The position numbers were made by a program, and so were the translations under genes. Under the pieces are notes generated by a model. It worked only from the letters and a program-made list of their open reading frames with translations, was not told the origin of the DNA and searched no databases. A stretch of DNA of 5,657 nt, from contig JAMOOB010000487.1 in NCBI GenBank assembly GCA_027066265.1, positions 1 through 5,657 of the forward strand. The letters are read 5' to 3'. Source of the stretch: Desulfurococcales archaeon (GTDB lineage Archaea; Thermoproteota; Thermoprotei_A; Sulfolobales; Ignisphaeraceae). This document shows, in pieces, positions 1 to 5,657 of the stretch. The stretch's first letter is position 1. Each line of letters starts with the position of its first letter.

Positions 1-65
1 ACCGGTATAAACTTTTCGAACCGGTTGTTGCCGAGATCCGTATAGCTACTGGAAAACATACATAG
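1..65 (+). CDS. possible 3' end of an upstream gene (partial, doubtful)
   Basis: The third forward frame is open from the window edge to a TAG at 63-65 and would encode about 20 residues ending in ATGKHT, with a mixed hydrophobic and charged composition that looks protein-like. Twenty open codons are expected by chance fairly often, and there is no family signature, so this is only a candidate tail of a gene that begins outside the window. A TATAAA string at 6-11 lies inside it. If that string is a promoter for the small ORF at 79, this tail may not be real. Confidence 0.2.
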   Translation, partial: RYKLFEPVVAEIRIATGKHT

Positions 66-78
66 TTGGGGGATAAGT

Positions 79-168
79 ATGGCTTGCTACTTCAGCGAAG
101 AAGAGAAACGCGTTGCGGAGAACGATGTAGAGATAGCATCGCTCGCCGCGATATACTTGGGGTTCTAA
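79..168 (+). CDS. possible 29-residue acidic small protein
   Basis: An ATG at 79 opens a 29-codon frame ending in TAA at 166-168. The product begins MACYFSEEEK and ends AAIYLGF, with an acidic first half and a hydrophobic C-terminus. A G-run (68-72) lies 6 bases before the ATG and could act as a ribosome binding site. A TATAAA string at 6-11 is far enough upstream to serve as a promoter with a leader of about 45 bases. I do not recognise a family. Its length is close to what random sequence allows, so the main support is the placement of the ATG after the G-run. It could be a small independent protein, a remnant of a decayed gene, or noise. Confidence 0.28.
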   Translation: MACYFSEEEKRVAENDVEIASLAAIYLGF

Positions 169-189
169 CAGTGGATCTTCAAAGCATCG

Positions 190-199
190 TTTTCGAAAA
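190..199. other. 10-bp A/T palindrome (TTTTCGAAAA)
   Basis: A perfect 10-bp palindrome lies 21 bases after the stop of the small ORF and about 65 bases before the TATA box of the importer operon. It could be a regulator half-site pair, or its T4 run could weakly terminate transcription of the small ORF. The TTTTCGAA core also occurs at 13-20. One such palindrome in a gap of this size is not very unlikely by chance. Confidence 0.2.
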
Positions 200-216
200 A
201 CTAACGAGCGCTAGCT

Positions 217-241
217 AGCTCTACGTAGCTTACGTAGGGCT
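217..241. promoter_or_regulatory. 11-bp inverted repeat (hairpin or operator) upstream of the importer promoter
   Basis: The left arm AGCTCTACGTA (217-227) pairs with the right arm TACGTAGGGCT (231-241) around a 3-base loop, GCT. Ten of the 11 pairs are Watson-Crick and one is T-G. The repeat ends 24 bases before the TATA box. No T-run follows it, so it is not a typical intrinsic terminator. Its position fits a regulator binding site for the ABC operon, which is inference. TACGTA occurs three times here (222-227, 231-236, 245-250), and because that string is self-complementary it makes such pairing easier to obtain. Confidence 0.4.
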
Positions 242-265
242 TCGTACGTATCGATGGGCAACCCC

Positions 266-272
266 TATATAA
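266..272 (+). promoter_or_regulatory. TATA box (TATATAA) of the ABC importer operon
   Basis: TATATAA stands out in a C-rich context (CCCC before, CCGG after). Archaeal transcription usually starts about 25 bases downstream of the box centre, which would be near 294-297. That is only 7-10 bases before the ATG at 304, so the mRNA would be nearly leaderless. The bases just before the box are C-rich and do not look like a good purine-rich BRE. Confidence 0.6.
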
Positions 273-303
273 CCGGATCCCACCGAAATCGAGCGGGGGT
301 TTC

Positions 304-1404
304 ATGGCTAGGACGTACCTACTCATAGCTGGAATAATCGCGGCGTTGATCGTGGTCGGGATCGCGATCTACGTTTCGATGCTCGGTACGGGAACGGGAG
401 GCACCTCAACGATTTCGAGCGCTAGTGCAACGGCTAGTACGTCACCGTCTCCGGAAACGCTTCGCGGAGAGCTAGATTTCTACACGTCGCTACCTAAAGA
501 GATAGCTATAGAGCTTGTCAAGATGTTCAACGAGAAGTACCCGAACGTGAAGATCAACATCGTTAGGTCCGGAACCAGCAAGTTGATGACGAAGTTGCTG
601 GCGGAGATCAAGTCGGGTAGAATCATTGCGGACGTCGTATGGCTCGCCGATCCAGCAAGTATCGAGGTGCTGAAGGAGAGGGGCGTGTTGATGAAGTACG
701 TCCCTCCGGAAGCACGGTTCGTTCCTCCAAACCTTAGGGATAAGGATGGTTACTGGATCGCTGGCCGCGTAATAATGCCTGTGATAGCGTACAACACCAA
801 CATCGTCGAGAATCCTCCGAGTAGATGGAGCGATCTAGTGAACGAAAGCTACGTAGCTACGCTGCCCGCGGAATGGAGGAACAGTAGATGGCTAGCGATT
901 CCAAACCCACTCTACTCCGGAGCTGCGGCAGTGATGGTGTACGCAATAAGTAGTAAGTATGGATGGAGCTTCTTCGAGGAACTGAAGAGCAATGGATGGC
1001 TATTCGTCGAGAAAAGCAACGGCGTCGTTCTTCAGGGCGTGATCTCGGGTAAGTACCCGATAGGCATAACCCTGGACTACATGGTTAGGCAACGTAAGGC
1101 TGCTGGAGATCCGATAGACATGGTGATTCCTCAGGACGGTGCGATAGTCATACCCTCCCCCATAGCAATAATCAAGGATACGCCCTACCCCGAAGCTGCG
1201 AAAGCTTTCGTGAGGTTCATGCTATCGAAGGAGGTTCAGGAGTTCCTAGCAAGCAAAGGCTTCATACCGGCTAGAACCGATGTATCGCCGCCTCCGGGAG
1301 CTCCTAAGCTAAGCGAGCTGAAGGTTATCGAGATAGACTGGAGTAAGCTTGCTCAAGTACTTGAAGACGTGAAGAAGAAATTCGAAGAGATCGTAACATC
1401 GTAG
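304..1404 (+). CDS. ABC importer extracellular solute-binding protein (AfuA/FbpA/PhnS superfamily)
   Basis: This 366-residue protein should capture a solute outside the cell and deliver it to the permease encoded next. Residues 5-27 form a hydrophobic segment that probably anchors it in the membrane. Residues 31-52 form a Gly/Ser/Thr/Pro-rich stalk, as in many archaeal binding proteins. The protein contains no cysteine, so it is not a lipoprotein. The binding domain spans about 55-325, with ADVVWLADP at 109-117, IAYNTN at 161-166, GITLDYM at 254-260 and a SPIAIIK...PEAAKAFVRFMLS stretch at 285-308, all typical of the family. No adjacent tyrosine pair is present, unlike iron-binding FbpA. The PQDG...SP...AK.F pattern recalls phosphonate or organic-phosphate binders, but the substrate is not proven. 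The ATG lies 32 bases after the TATA box, with a G-run (295-299) just before it. This is the first gene of a three-gene operon. Confidence 0.9.
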   Translation: MARTYLLIAGIIAALIVVGIAIYVSMLGTGTGGTSTISSASATASTSPSPETLRGELDFYTSLPKEIAIELVKMFNEKYPNVKINIVRSGTSKLMTKLLAEIKSGRIIADVVWLADPASIEVLKERGVLMKYVPPEARFVPPNLRDKDGYWIAGRVIMPVIAYNTNIVENPPSRWSDLVNESYVATLPAEWRNSRWLAIPNPLYSGAAAVMVYAISSKYGWSFFEELKSNGWLFVEKSNGVVLQGVISGKYPIGITLDYMVRQRKAAGDPIDMVIPQDGAIVIPSPIAIIKDTPYPEAAKAFVRFMLSKEVQEFLASKGFIPARTDVSPPPGAPKLSELKVIEIDWSKLAQVLEDVKKKFEEIVTS

Positions 1405-1419
1405 CGAGCTCTCAACCGC

Positions 1420-1423
1420 GGTG
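1420..1423 (+). promoter_or_regulatory. ribosome binding site (GGTG) of the permease gene
   Basis: GGTG lies 8 bases before the ATG at 1432 and matches the archaeal anti-Shine-Dalgarno end of 16S rRNA (CACCUC). It supports this ATG as the start and lies in the 27-base gap after the binding-protein stop codon. Confidence 0.5.
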
Positions 1424-1431
1424 CTAAAACA

Positions 1432-3096
1432 ATGTTTTCGAAGACCGATGTTTTTGAGAACGTTCTCTGGTTCGTAACCCTGGTAATTCTCGTCGCGATC
1501 GTTGGGTACCCCCTAGCAATGCTTCTCTACGGAGCTCTTACAAGCGATGGCAAGCTAACGTTTCGAGCATTCGAAAAAGTCGTAACGGATCCACACCTAC
1601 CTAGGTACGTCATAAATACGCTCAAGCTCGCTACCGTAGTCACCCTAATGTCGCTAGCCATAGGAGTTCCGCTCGCGTGGCTCGTCACGAGAACCGATCT
1701 TCCCTGGAGAAACGTCGTTAGAATCCTGGCAACGGTACCGTTCGTAGTACCTCCCTACCTTCTCGCAATGGGTTGGATAAGCCTCGCCGATCCAAGCATA
1801 GGTATCGTGAACCGCATCTATCGTGCTCTCGGTGGCGAAGGATACATTGTGAACATCTACGGTTTCTGGGGTCTAGCCCTAGTGATGGCGTTCCGATTCT
1901 ACGTCTACGTCTTCCTACTCACGTCTGCAGCACTCGAGAGACTGGATCCGAGTCTGGAGGAGGCAGCGAGGATCTGCGGAGCTTCGATGGCTAGGGTAGC
2001 TAGAGACGTTACGCTACCCCTAGTGGCTCCCAGCATCGTTGCTGGAGCACTGCTTACGTTCGTAGCAACGTGCGAGAACTTCGGGATCCCGGCACTCATA
2101 GGGGATCCAGCCTACTACTTCGTCCTCACAACGAGGATCTACGCAGCGATAGATATGTTTGATCTGGAGACAGCCGCTGCCTACTCCTTCGTTCTGCTAG
2201 CCATATCCATACCACTGCTATTCGTTCAACGATGGGTTTCGAAGAAGGGTAGGTACGTAACGATCACGGGGAGAGCTACGAGACCGAGCGTAATCAAGCT
2301 CGGTAGATCTAGGTACCTAGCCCTCGTACTGACACTCATCATATTGATACCGTCGTCCATAAGCCCCATCGTATCCCTAGTCTTGACCTCGTTCCTTCGA
2401 ACCGTATCCTCGAACATATTCGATCCTTCCAGCTATACTCTCGAGAACGTCTACGAGGTTCTGTTCGTTAACCCAGATACTCAGCGAGCTGTGATCGATA
2501 GCTTGATGCTGGCTCTATCCTCGGCAACCGTAGTAACGTTGCTAGGCATGGTCGTCGCGTACATAGTTGCTAGGTTCCGAACGAAGGCTAGGTTCGTCAT
2601 CGATTGGCTCGCTTCCGCACCCTTCGCTTTGCCGGGAACAGTCTTCGCTCTCGCCATGATATTCGCCTTCATATGGACACCCATATACAACACTCTGACG
2701 CTCGTATTCCTAGCGTACGTAGCTAGGTACCTAGCCTACGGAGTACGTACCCTTAGCGGTGCCGTGCTTCAGATCGATCCAAGCCTCGAGGAAGCAGCTA
2801 GGGTTTGCGGTGCTTCGAGGATACGTACGTTGAAAGACGTGGTAGTGCCCCTAACGAAGCCTGCCATGGTTGCGAGCTGGATCCTCGTATTCATGCCAAC
2901 GCTCTCCGAGCTAACGGTATCGGTCGTGCTCGCACCCCCGAACTACCCAACGATAGGTAAAGCGGTGTACGACTTGATGGAGGAAGGAGCTTTCGAGTGG
3001 GCGTACGCATTGAGTTTCCTAGTCGTCGTGATCGTGCTTGTTTGCCAAGCTCTAGCTAGGTTAATCGCTAGGAAAGTAGGTGCAGAGCTTGGGTGA
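1432..3096 (+). CDS. fused two-domain ABC importer permease (FbpB/ThiP type)
   Basis: This 554-residue membrane protein forms the whole translocation channel in one chain. It carries two binding-protein-dependent transport permease domains, about residues 55-265 and 350-550, each preceded by a hydrophobic segment (about 12-34 and 295-320). About 12 membrane helices are likely. Each half has an EAA loop that docks on the ATPase: DPSLEEAARICGAS at 172-185 and DPSLEEAARVCGAS at 449-462, each followed by a basic stretch and a Pro-Leu pair. A polar linker at about 268-294 joins the halves. Length and layout match the fused permeases of the iron(III)/thiamine/phosphonate importer group. It starts 27 bases after the binding-protein gene, and its stop codon lies inside the ribosome binding site of the ATPase gene, so co-translation of the two is likely. 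Family is clear; substrate is not. Confidence 0.93.
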   Translation: MFSKTDVFENVLWFVTLVILVAIVGYPLAMLLYGALTSDGKLTFRAFEKVVTDPHLPRYVINTLKLATVVTLMSLAIGVPLAWLVTRTDLPWRNVVRILATVPFVVPPYLLAMGWISLADPSIGIVNRIYRALGGEGYIVNIYGFWGLALVMAFRFYVYVFLLTSAALERLDPSLEEAARICGASMARVARDVTLPLVAPSIVAGALLTFVATCENFGIPALIGDPAYYFVLTTRIYAAIDMFDLETAAAYSFVLLAISIPLLFVQRWVSKKGRYVTITGRATRPSVIKLGRSRYLALVLTLIILIPSSISPIVSLVLTSFLRTVSSNIFDPSSYTLENVYEVLFVNPDTQRAVIDSLMLALSSATVVTLLGMVVAYIVARFRTKARFVIDWLASAPFALPGTVFALAMIFAFIWTPIYNTLTLVFLAYVARYLAYGVRTLSGAVLQIDPSLEEAARVCGASRIRTLKDVVVPLTKPAMVASWILVFMPTLSELTVSVVLAPPNYPTIGKAVYDLMEEGAFEWAYALSFLVVVIVLVCQALARLIARKVGAELG

Positions 3097-3100
3097 GGAG
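3092..3100 (+). promoter_or_regulatory. ribosome binding site (GGTGAGGAG) of the ATPase gene, overlapping the permease stop
   Basis: GGTGA plus GGAG lies 5 bases before the ATG at 3106 and contains the permease stop TGA (3094-3096). It is the strongest Shine-Dalgarno match in the window. It fixes the ATPase start and suggests that ribosomes ending the permease can begin the ATPase. Confidence 0.65.
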
Positions 3101-3105
3101 ATTCC

Positions 3106-4170
3106 ATGGCTAGGGTAAGAGTTCTGAACCTAGTGAAGAGGTTCGGGAACGTCGTTGCGGTGAACAACGTTAGCTTCGAGGTCGAGGATGGCGAGTTCCT
3201 AACGCTCCTAGGACCATCGGGCTGCGGAAAAACGACTACGTTGAGGTGCATCGCTGGTCTCGAGGTTCCGGACGAAGGAGAGATCTACGTAGGTGATAAG
3301 CTAGTCTCCGCACCGAGGAAAGGAATCCACGTACCTCCAGAGAAGAGAGGTATTGGAATGGTTTTCCAGAACTACGCTGTCTGGCCCCACATGACGGTTT
3401 TCGACAACGTTGCCTACCCACTCAAGCTGAGGAAGGTACCTAGAGACGAGATTCGTAGGAGAGTCAAGAAGGTTCTAGAGCTAGTGAAGCTCGAAGGGTT
3501 GGAGAATCGCTATCCCTACCAGCTCTCGGGTGGTCAACAACAACGAGTTGCATTAGCTCGAGCACTGGTTATGGAGCCCGAGGTACTGCTTCTCGATGAA
3601 CCGCTATCGAATCTCGATGCAAAGCTTAGGGAAGAGATGAGGATCGAGATACGCGAGCTTCAGAGAAAGCTGGGGATAACGGTGATCTACGTTACTCACG
3701 ATCAGCTGGAAGCCATGGCTATGTCGGACCGGATCGCGGTGATGAACAACGGTAGAATCGTTCAGATAGGTACGCCCTACGAAATCTATCGCAGACCGAT
3801 CAACGCTTTCGTAGCAAACTTCGTTGGGCGCGCCAACTTCGTTAAGTACAGAAACGCTAGGATAGACCGCGGCAAAGCGTTGGTGGAGCTAGAGAACGGT
3901 ATAGTAATCGAGTGTAGTCCGCCGCCGAAGGAGAGCACCGACTACCTTCTACTCGTAAGACCTTCCGACGTAGAGATCCTCGACAAGCCTAGGGATGGAG
4001 CGATTCCAGGTACCGTAACGAGAACGATGTTCCTAGGAAACATCGTAGAGTACACCGTGGACGTGGGTTGGCAGGAGATACGCGTAGAATCGAGATCCGG
4101 AAAGACGTACCTACCCGGGACAAGGGTGTATCTAGGTATAGAGTACTGCGTCCTCGTACCCAAGGAGTAG
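3106..4170 (+). CDS. ABC importer ATP-binding protein with C-terminal TOBE-type domain (PotA/FbpC/MalK type)
   Basis: This 354-residue cytoplasmic protein hydrolyses ATP to drive the importer and would act as a dimer on the two EAA loops of the fused permease. All ATPase motifs are intact: Walker A GPSGCGKTT at 36-44, Q-loop glutamine 88 within VFQNYAVWPHMT, signature LSGGQQQR at 140-147, Walker B LLLDEP at 161-166, D-loop SNLD at 168-171, and H-loop His198 in THDQLEAM. Residues from about 245 to 352 form a beta-rich regulatory region of TOBE type, containing LLVRPSDVE at 282-290 and GTVTRTMFLGN at 302-312. Length and layout match the sugar, iron and polyamine importer class, and the ATPase alone does not reveal the substrate. 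It is the last gene of the operon, and its stop lies 4 bases from the end of the convergent radical SAM gene. Confidence 0.95.
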   Translation: MARVRVLNLVKRFGNVVAVNNVSFEVEDGEFLTLLGPSGCGKTTTLRCIAGLEVPDEGEIYVGDKLVSAPRKGIHVPPEKRGIGMVFQNYAVWPHMTVFDNVAYPLKLRKVPRDEIRRRVKKVLELVKLEGLENRYPYQLSGGQQQRVALARALVMEPEVLLLDEPLSNLDAKLREEMRIEIRELQRKLGITVIYVTHDQLEAMAMSDRIAVMNNGRIVQIGTPYEIYRRPINAFVANFVGRANFVKYRNARIDRGKALVELENGIVIECSPPPKESTDYLLLVRPSDVEILDKPRDGAIPGTVTRTMFLGNIVEYTVDVGWQEIRVESRSGKTYLPGTRVYLGIEYCVLVPKE

Positions 4171-4174
4171 AGCA

Positions 4175-5491
4175 TCAGCACGCTACGTAGGTGATACGCA
4201 TCCTCTTCTCCTTCGAGCCATAGATCAACCTCTTCATACGCATCTCGTGTATCAGCTCAGCCAATCTCTCCTGCTCTAACCACTCTCCATAAGCTCTACC
4301 TCTACCGATGAGCTTTGCTACGAACTTCTTGATAGCTGGATGGATCCTGCCAGGAGGAGCATCTTCGAAAGGTGTGCCCGGCAAAGGCATGAAGGTGTGT
4401 GCATGTATTCTAGCACCCATCGATGCAAGCCTCTCCATAACCTTGACGCTTAGCTCGACATCCTCCTCGTTCTCTCCCGGTAGACCGAAGATGAAATCCA
4501 CGTCTACTTCGAATCCAGCGTTGCGTAGGATCTGGACAGCGTTGATAACGTCGTCGACCGTATGACCTCGATGAATTGCTTTGAGAAGCCTATCCGAACC
4601 CGTTTGAGCTCCCACGATAATCCTTTTGTTGTGAACGTACCTACGCAACACCTTAGCAACCTCTTCGTCTACGCTATCGGGTCTAACTTCGCTCGGAAAA
4701 GTTCCGAAGAATATTCTACCCCCGTACTCATCCATGAGTTTCCTAAGATCGTGGAGGAACTGTTCGAGGATATCGAGCCTAGGCTTGATGCCATCGCTAC
4801 TCATGTAACCAAGAGAGTTGGGGGCTATGAACCTAGCATCTCGTAGACCTTTCCTAAGCATTTCCTCGACGAGACGAAGCACGGTCTCGGGACTACGATA
4901 GCGAGGAGCTCCAAAGACGTAGGTTACTTGACAGAAGTAGCATGCCGATCGACAACCACGCATGATCTCGATGGGGCAGAACCATCCTCTCCACGAAGGG
5001 TACGGCGGATACTTATCGAGATCCACGTACCTACGCCTCTTCCTCACGATAACCCTACCACCATCGAGGTAGGCAGTTCCGCAAACACGGTACTCGTCGT
5101 TCTCGATATAGCTCTGGAGAAGCTCTACGATAGTCTCCTCACCTTCTCCATACACAACCACGTCGAAGCCCAGCTTCGTCAAGGTCCCTAGAGGATCCCC
5201 CGTAGCGTGAGGACCACCAGCTACGAGGAGTACGCGTGGTGCGTAGCTCTTCAGAAGCCTAACCACGTTCATTACCGTGGGTAGCTGCATGGTTCTGAAC
5301 GTAATGCCTACGACGATCCTCCTATACAGATCGCTAACCCTACGAACTCTCTCGATAACATCGTGTACGCGATCGATCGTTATCGGAATCACATCGATGT
5401 CTCGAAGCCTAGACTCGATGGCTGCAATCACGCTGTACGCAGAGTATCGATTGCTTCTCTCGTAGAGCATTACGAAAGCAGCTCTACGCAT
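4175..5491 (-). CDS. B12-binding-domain radical SAM protein, MJ_1487-like family
   Basis: This 438-residue protein should bind a 4Fe-4S cluster and split S-adenosylmethionine to start radical chemistry; the substrate is unknown. Residues 1-135 form a B12-binding-like Rossmann domain with AGGPHATGDP at 91-100 and YGEGEET at 114-120. The classical cobalamin DxHxxG motif is absent. The radical SAM domain follows at about 168-380, with the cluster motif CRSACYFC (Cys180, Cys184, Cys187), a family-like APNSLGYMSSDG stretch at 223-234, VGAQTGSD at 293-300, DFIFGLPGE at 332-340 and HTFMPLPGTPFE at 365-376. I recall this combination of motifs from the archaeal MJ_1487 family. A GAGGGT site 7 bases upstream supports the ATG at 5491. 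The start overlaps the end of the preceding gene by 8 bases, which suggests one operon. The gene converges on the ABC operon. Confidence 0.9.
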   Translation of the reverse strand: MRRAAFVMLYERSNRYSAYSVIAAIESRLRDIDVIPITIDRVHDVIERVRRVSDLYRRIVVGITFRTMQLPTVMNVVRLLKSYAPRVLLVAGGPHATGDPLGTLTKLGFDVVVYGEGEETIVELLQSYIENDEYRVCGTAYLDGGRVIVRKRRRYVDLDKYPPYPSWRGWFCPIEIMRGCRSACYFCQVTYVFGAPRYRSPETVLRLVEEMLRKGLRDARFIAPNSLGYMSSDGIKPRLDILEQFLHDLRKLMDEYGGRIFFGTFPSEVRPDSVDEEVAKVLRRYVHNKRIIVGAQTGSDRLLKAIHRGHTVDDVINAVQILRNAGFEVDVDFIFGLPGENEEDVELSVKVMERLASMGARIHAHTFMPLPGTPFEDAPPGRIHPAIKKFVAKLIGRGRAYGEWLEQERLAELIHEMRMKRLIYGSKEKRMRITYVAC

Positions 5492-5657
5492 TACCTAAAC
5501 CCTCGACGAGACGAAGCATCTCCTCTACGATTCGACGCCTCTCCTCCGCGGAAGCTTTCTTGTAGTTCGATGCAAGGCTACGGAGCCTCTCTACGGAATC
5601 GATTCCTAGACGAAGAAGATCGCGAACCGGTGTACCGCTAAACATCCTACCCACGAT
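5484..5657 (-). CDS. helical protein of unknown function, gene possibly cut by the window edge
   Basis: A frame enters from the right edge and ends at TAG (5486-5484), giving at least 57 residues if it continues beyond the window. An internal ATG at 5645-5643 would give a complete 53-residue protein starting MFSGTPVRDLL, and a GTG at 5654-5652 is another option. The product is rich in Leu, Arg and Glu and looks strongly helical, with SAEERRRIVEEMLRLVEGL near the C-terminus. I recognise no family. Its last codons overlap the radical SAM start (shared ATGCGTAG), which supports it being a translated gene coupled to that enzyme. It could be a small partner or substrate of the enzyme, or just the tail of a larger unrelated protein. 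Confidence 0.6.
   Translation of the reverse strand: MVGRMFSGTPVRDLLRLGIDSVERLRSLASNYKKASAEERRRIVEEMLRLVEGLGNA
5499..5504 (-). promoter_or_regulatory. ribosome binding site (GAGGGT) of the radical SAM gene
   Basis: On the minus strand GAGGGT lies 7 bases before the ATG at 5491, within the coding sequence of the preceding gene. It supports the chosen start and independent re-initiation at the 8-base overlap. Confidence 0.5.

Noticed and set aside
1..26. ACCGGT repeated at 1-6 and 20-25, and again near 5625
   Set aside because: A 6-base palindrome recurring a few times in 5.6 kb is expected by chance, and there is no element structure between the copies.
847..858. 12-bp palindrome AGCTACGTAGCT within the binding-protein gene
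   Set aside because: About one 12-bp palindrome is expected in a window of this length. It encodes ordinary codons (Ser-Tyr-Val-Ala) in frame.
2943..3251. Minus-strand open frame of about 100 codons across the permease/ATPase junction
   Set aside because: It is antisense to the permease C-terminus and the ATPase Walker A region, both of which are clearly real coding sequence. Its composition is low in family-like features.
4198..4215. Pyrimidine-rich stretch as terminator of the importer operon
   Set aside because: It is interrupted by C residues, has no run of five or more T, and lies within the opposing gene, so it cannot be called as a terminator.
4308..4846. Plus-strand open frames opposite the radical SAM gene
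   Set aside because: They are antisense to a strongly recognisable radical SAM protein, have no family features of their own, and result from low stop-codon frequency on the opposite strand.
5363..5641. Plus-strand open frame of about 90 codons at the right edge
   Set aside because: It is opposite the radical SAM N-terminus and the coupled upstream gene. The minus-strand frames have a shared start/stop overlap and a ribosome binding site, so they explain the DNA better.
1..5657. CRISPR array, tRNA, rRNA, transposase or toxin-antitoxin genes
   Set aside because: No regularly spaced repeats, cloverleaf pattern, ribosomal RNA signature or recognisable mobile-element protein is present on either strand.

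Overview
The window looks like the chromosome of a hyperthermophilic archaeon, most likely a Thermoproteota (crenarchaeal) lineage. The reasons are a TATA-box promoter directly before the first large gene with room for almost no leader, GGTG/GAGG-type ribosome binding sites, heavy use of AGG, ATA and CTA codons, a membrane-anchored solute-binding protein with a Ser/Thr-rich stalk and no lipobox, and a B12-binding/radical SAM protein of the archaeal MJ_1487 type. The order-level assignment is inference only.

Layout: positions 1-303 hold no confident gene. They contain a doubtful gene tail (1-65), a possible 29-residue ORF (79-168), an A/T palindrome (190-199), an 11-bp hairpin (217-241) and a TATA box (266-272). 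Positions 304-4170 are a compact three-gene plus-strand operon encoding a complete ABC importer: an extracellular solute-binding protein, a 554-residue permease in which both membrane domains are fused, and an ATPase with a C-terminal TOBE-type domain. On the minus strand, reading toward the importer, lie a radical SAM enzyme (4175-5491) and the 3' end of an upstream gene (5484-5657) whose stop codon overlaps the radical SAM start by 8 bases.

The binding protein should capture a solute outside the membrane and hand it to the fused permease, with transport driven by an ATPase dimer. The family as a whole is often labelled iron(III) transport, but this binding protein has no adjacent tyrosine pair of the kind that binds iron in FbpA. 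Its C-terminal half reads more like relatives that bind phosphonates or organic phosphates, so the substrate is best left open.

The radical SAM gene converges on the importer operon with a 4-bp gap and is probably unrelated to it in function. It may form an operon with the small helical protein encoded just upstream. I found no tRNA, rRNA, CRISPR array or mobile element. The window is mostly ordinary. The points most worth a second look are the importer's substrate, the hairpin before its promoter, the small gene coupled to the radical SAM enzyme, and the high frequency of CTAG.
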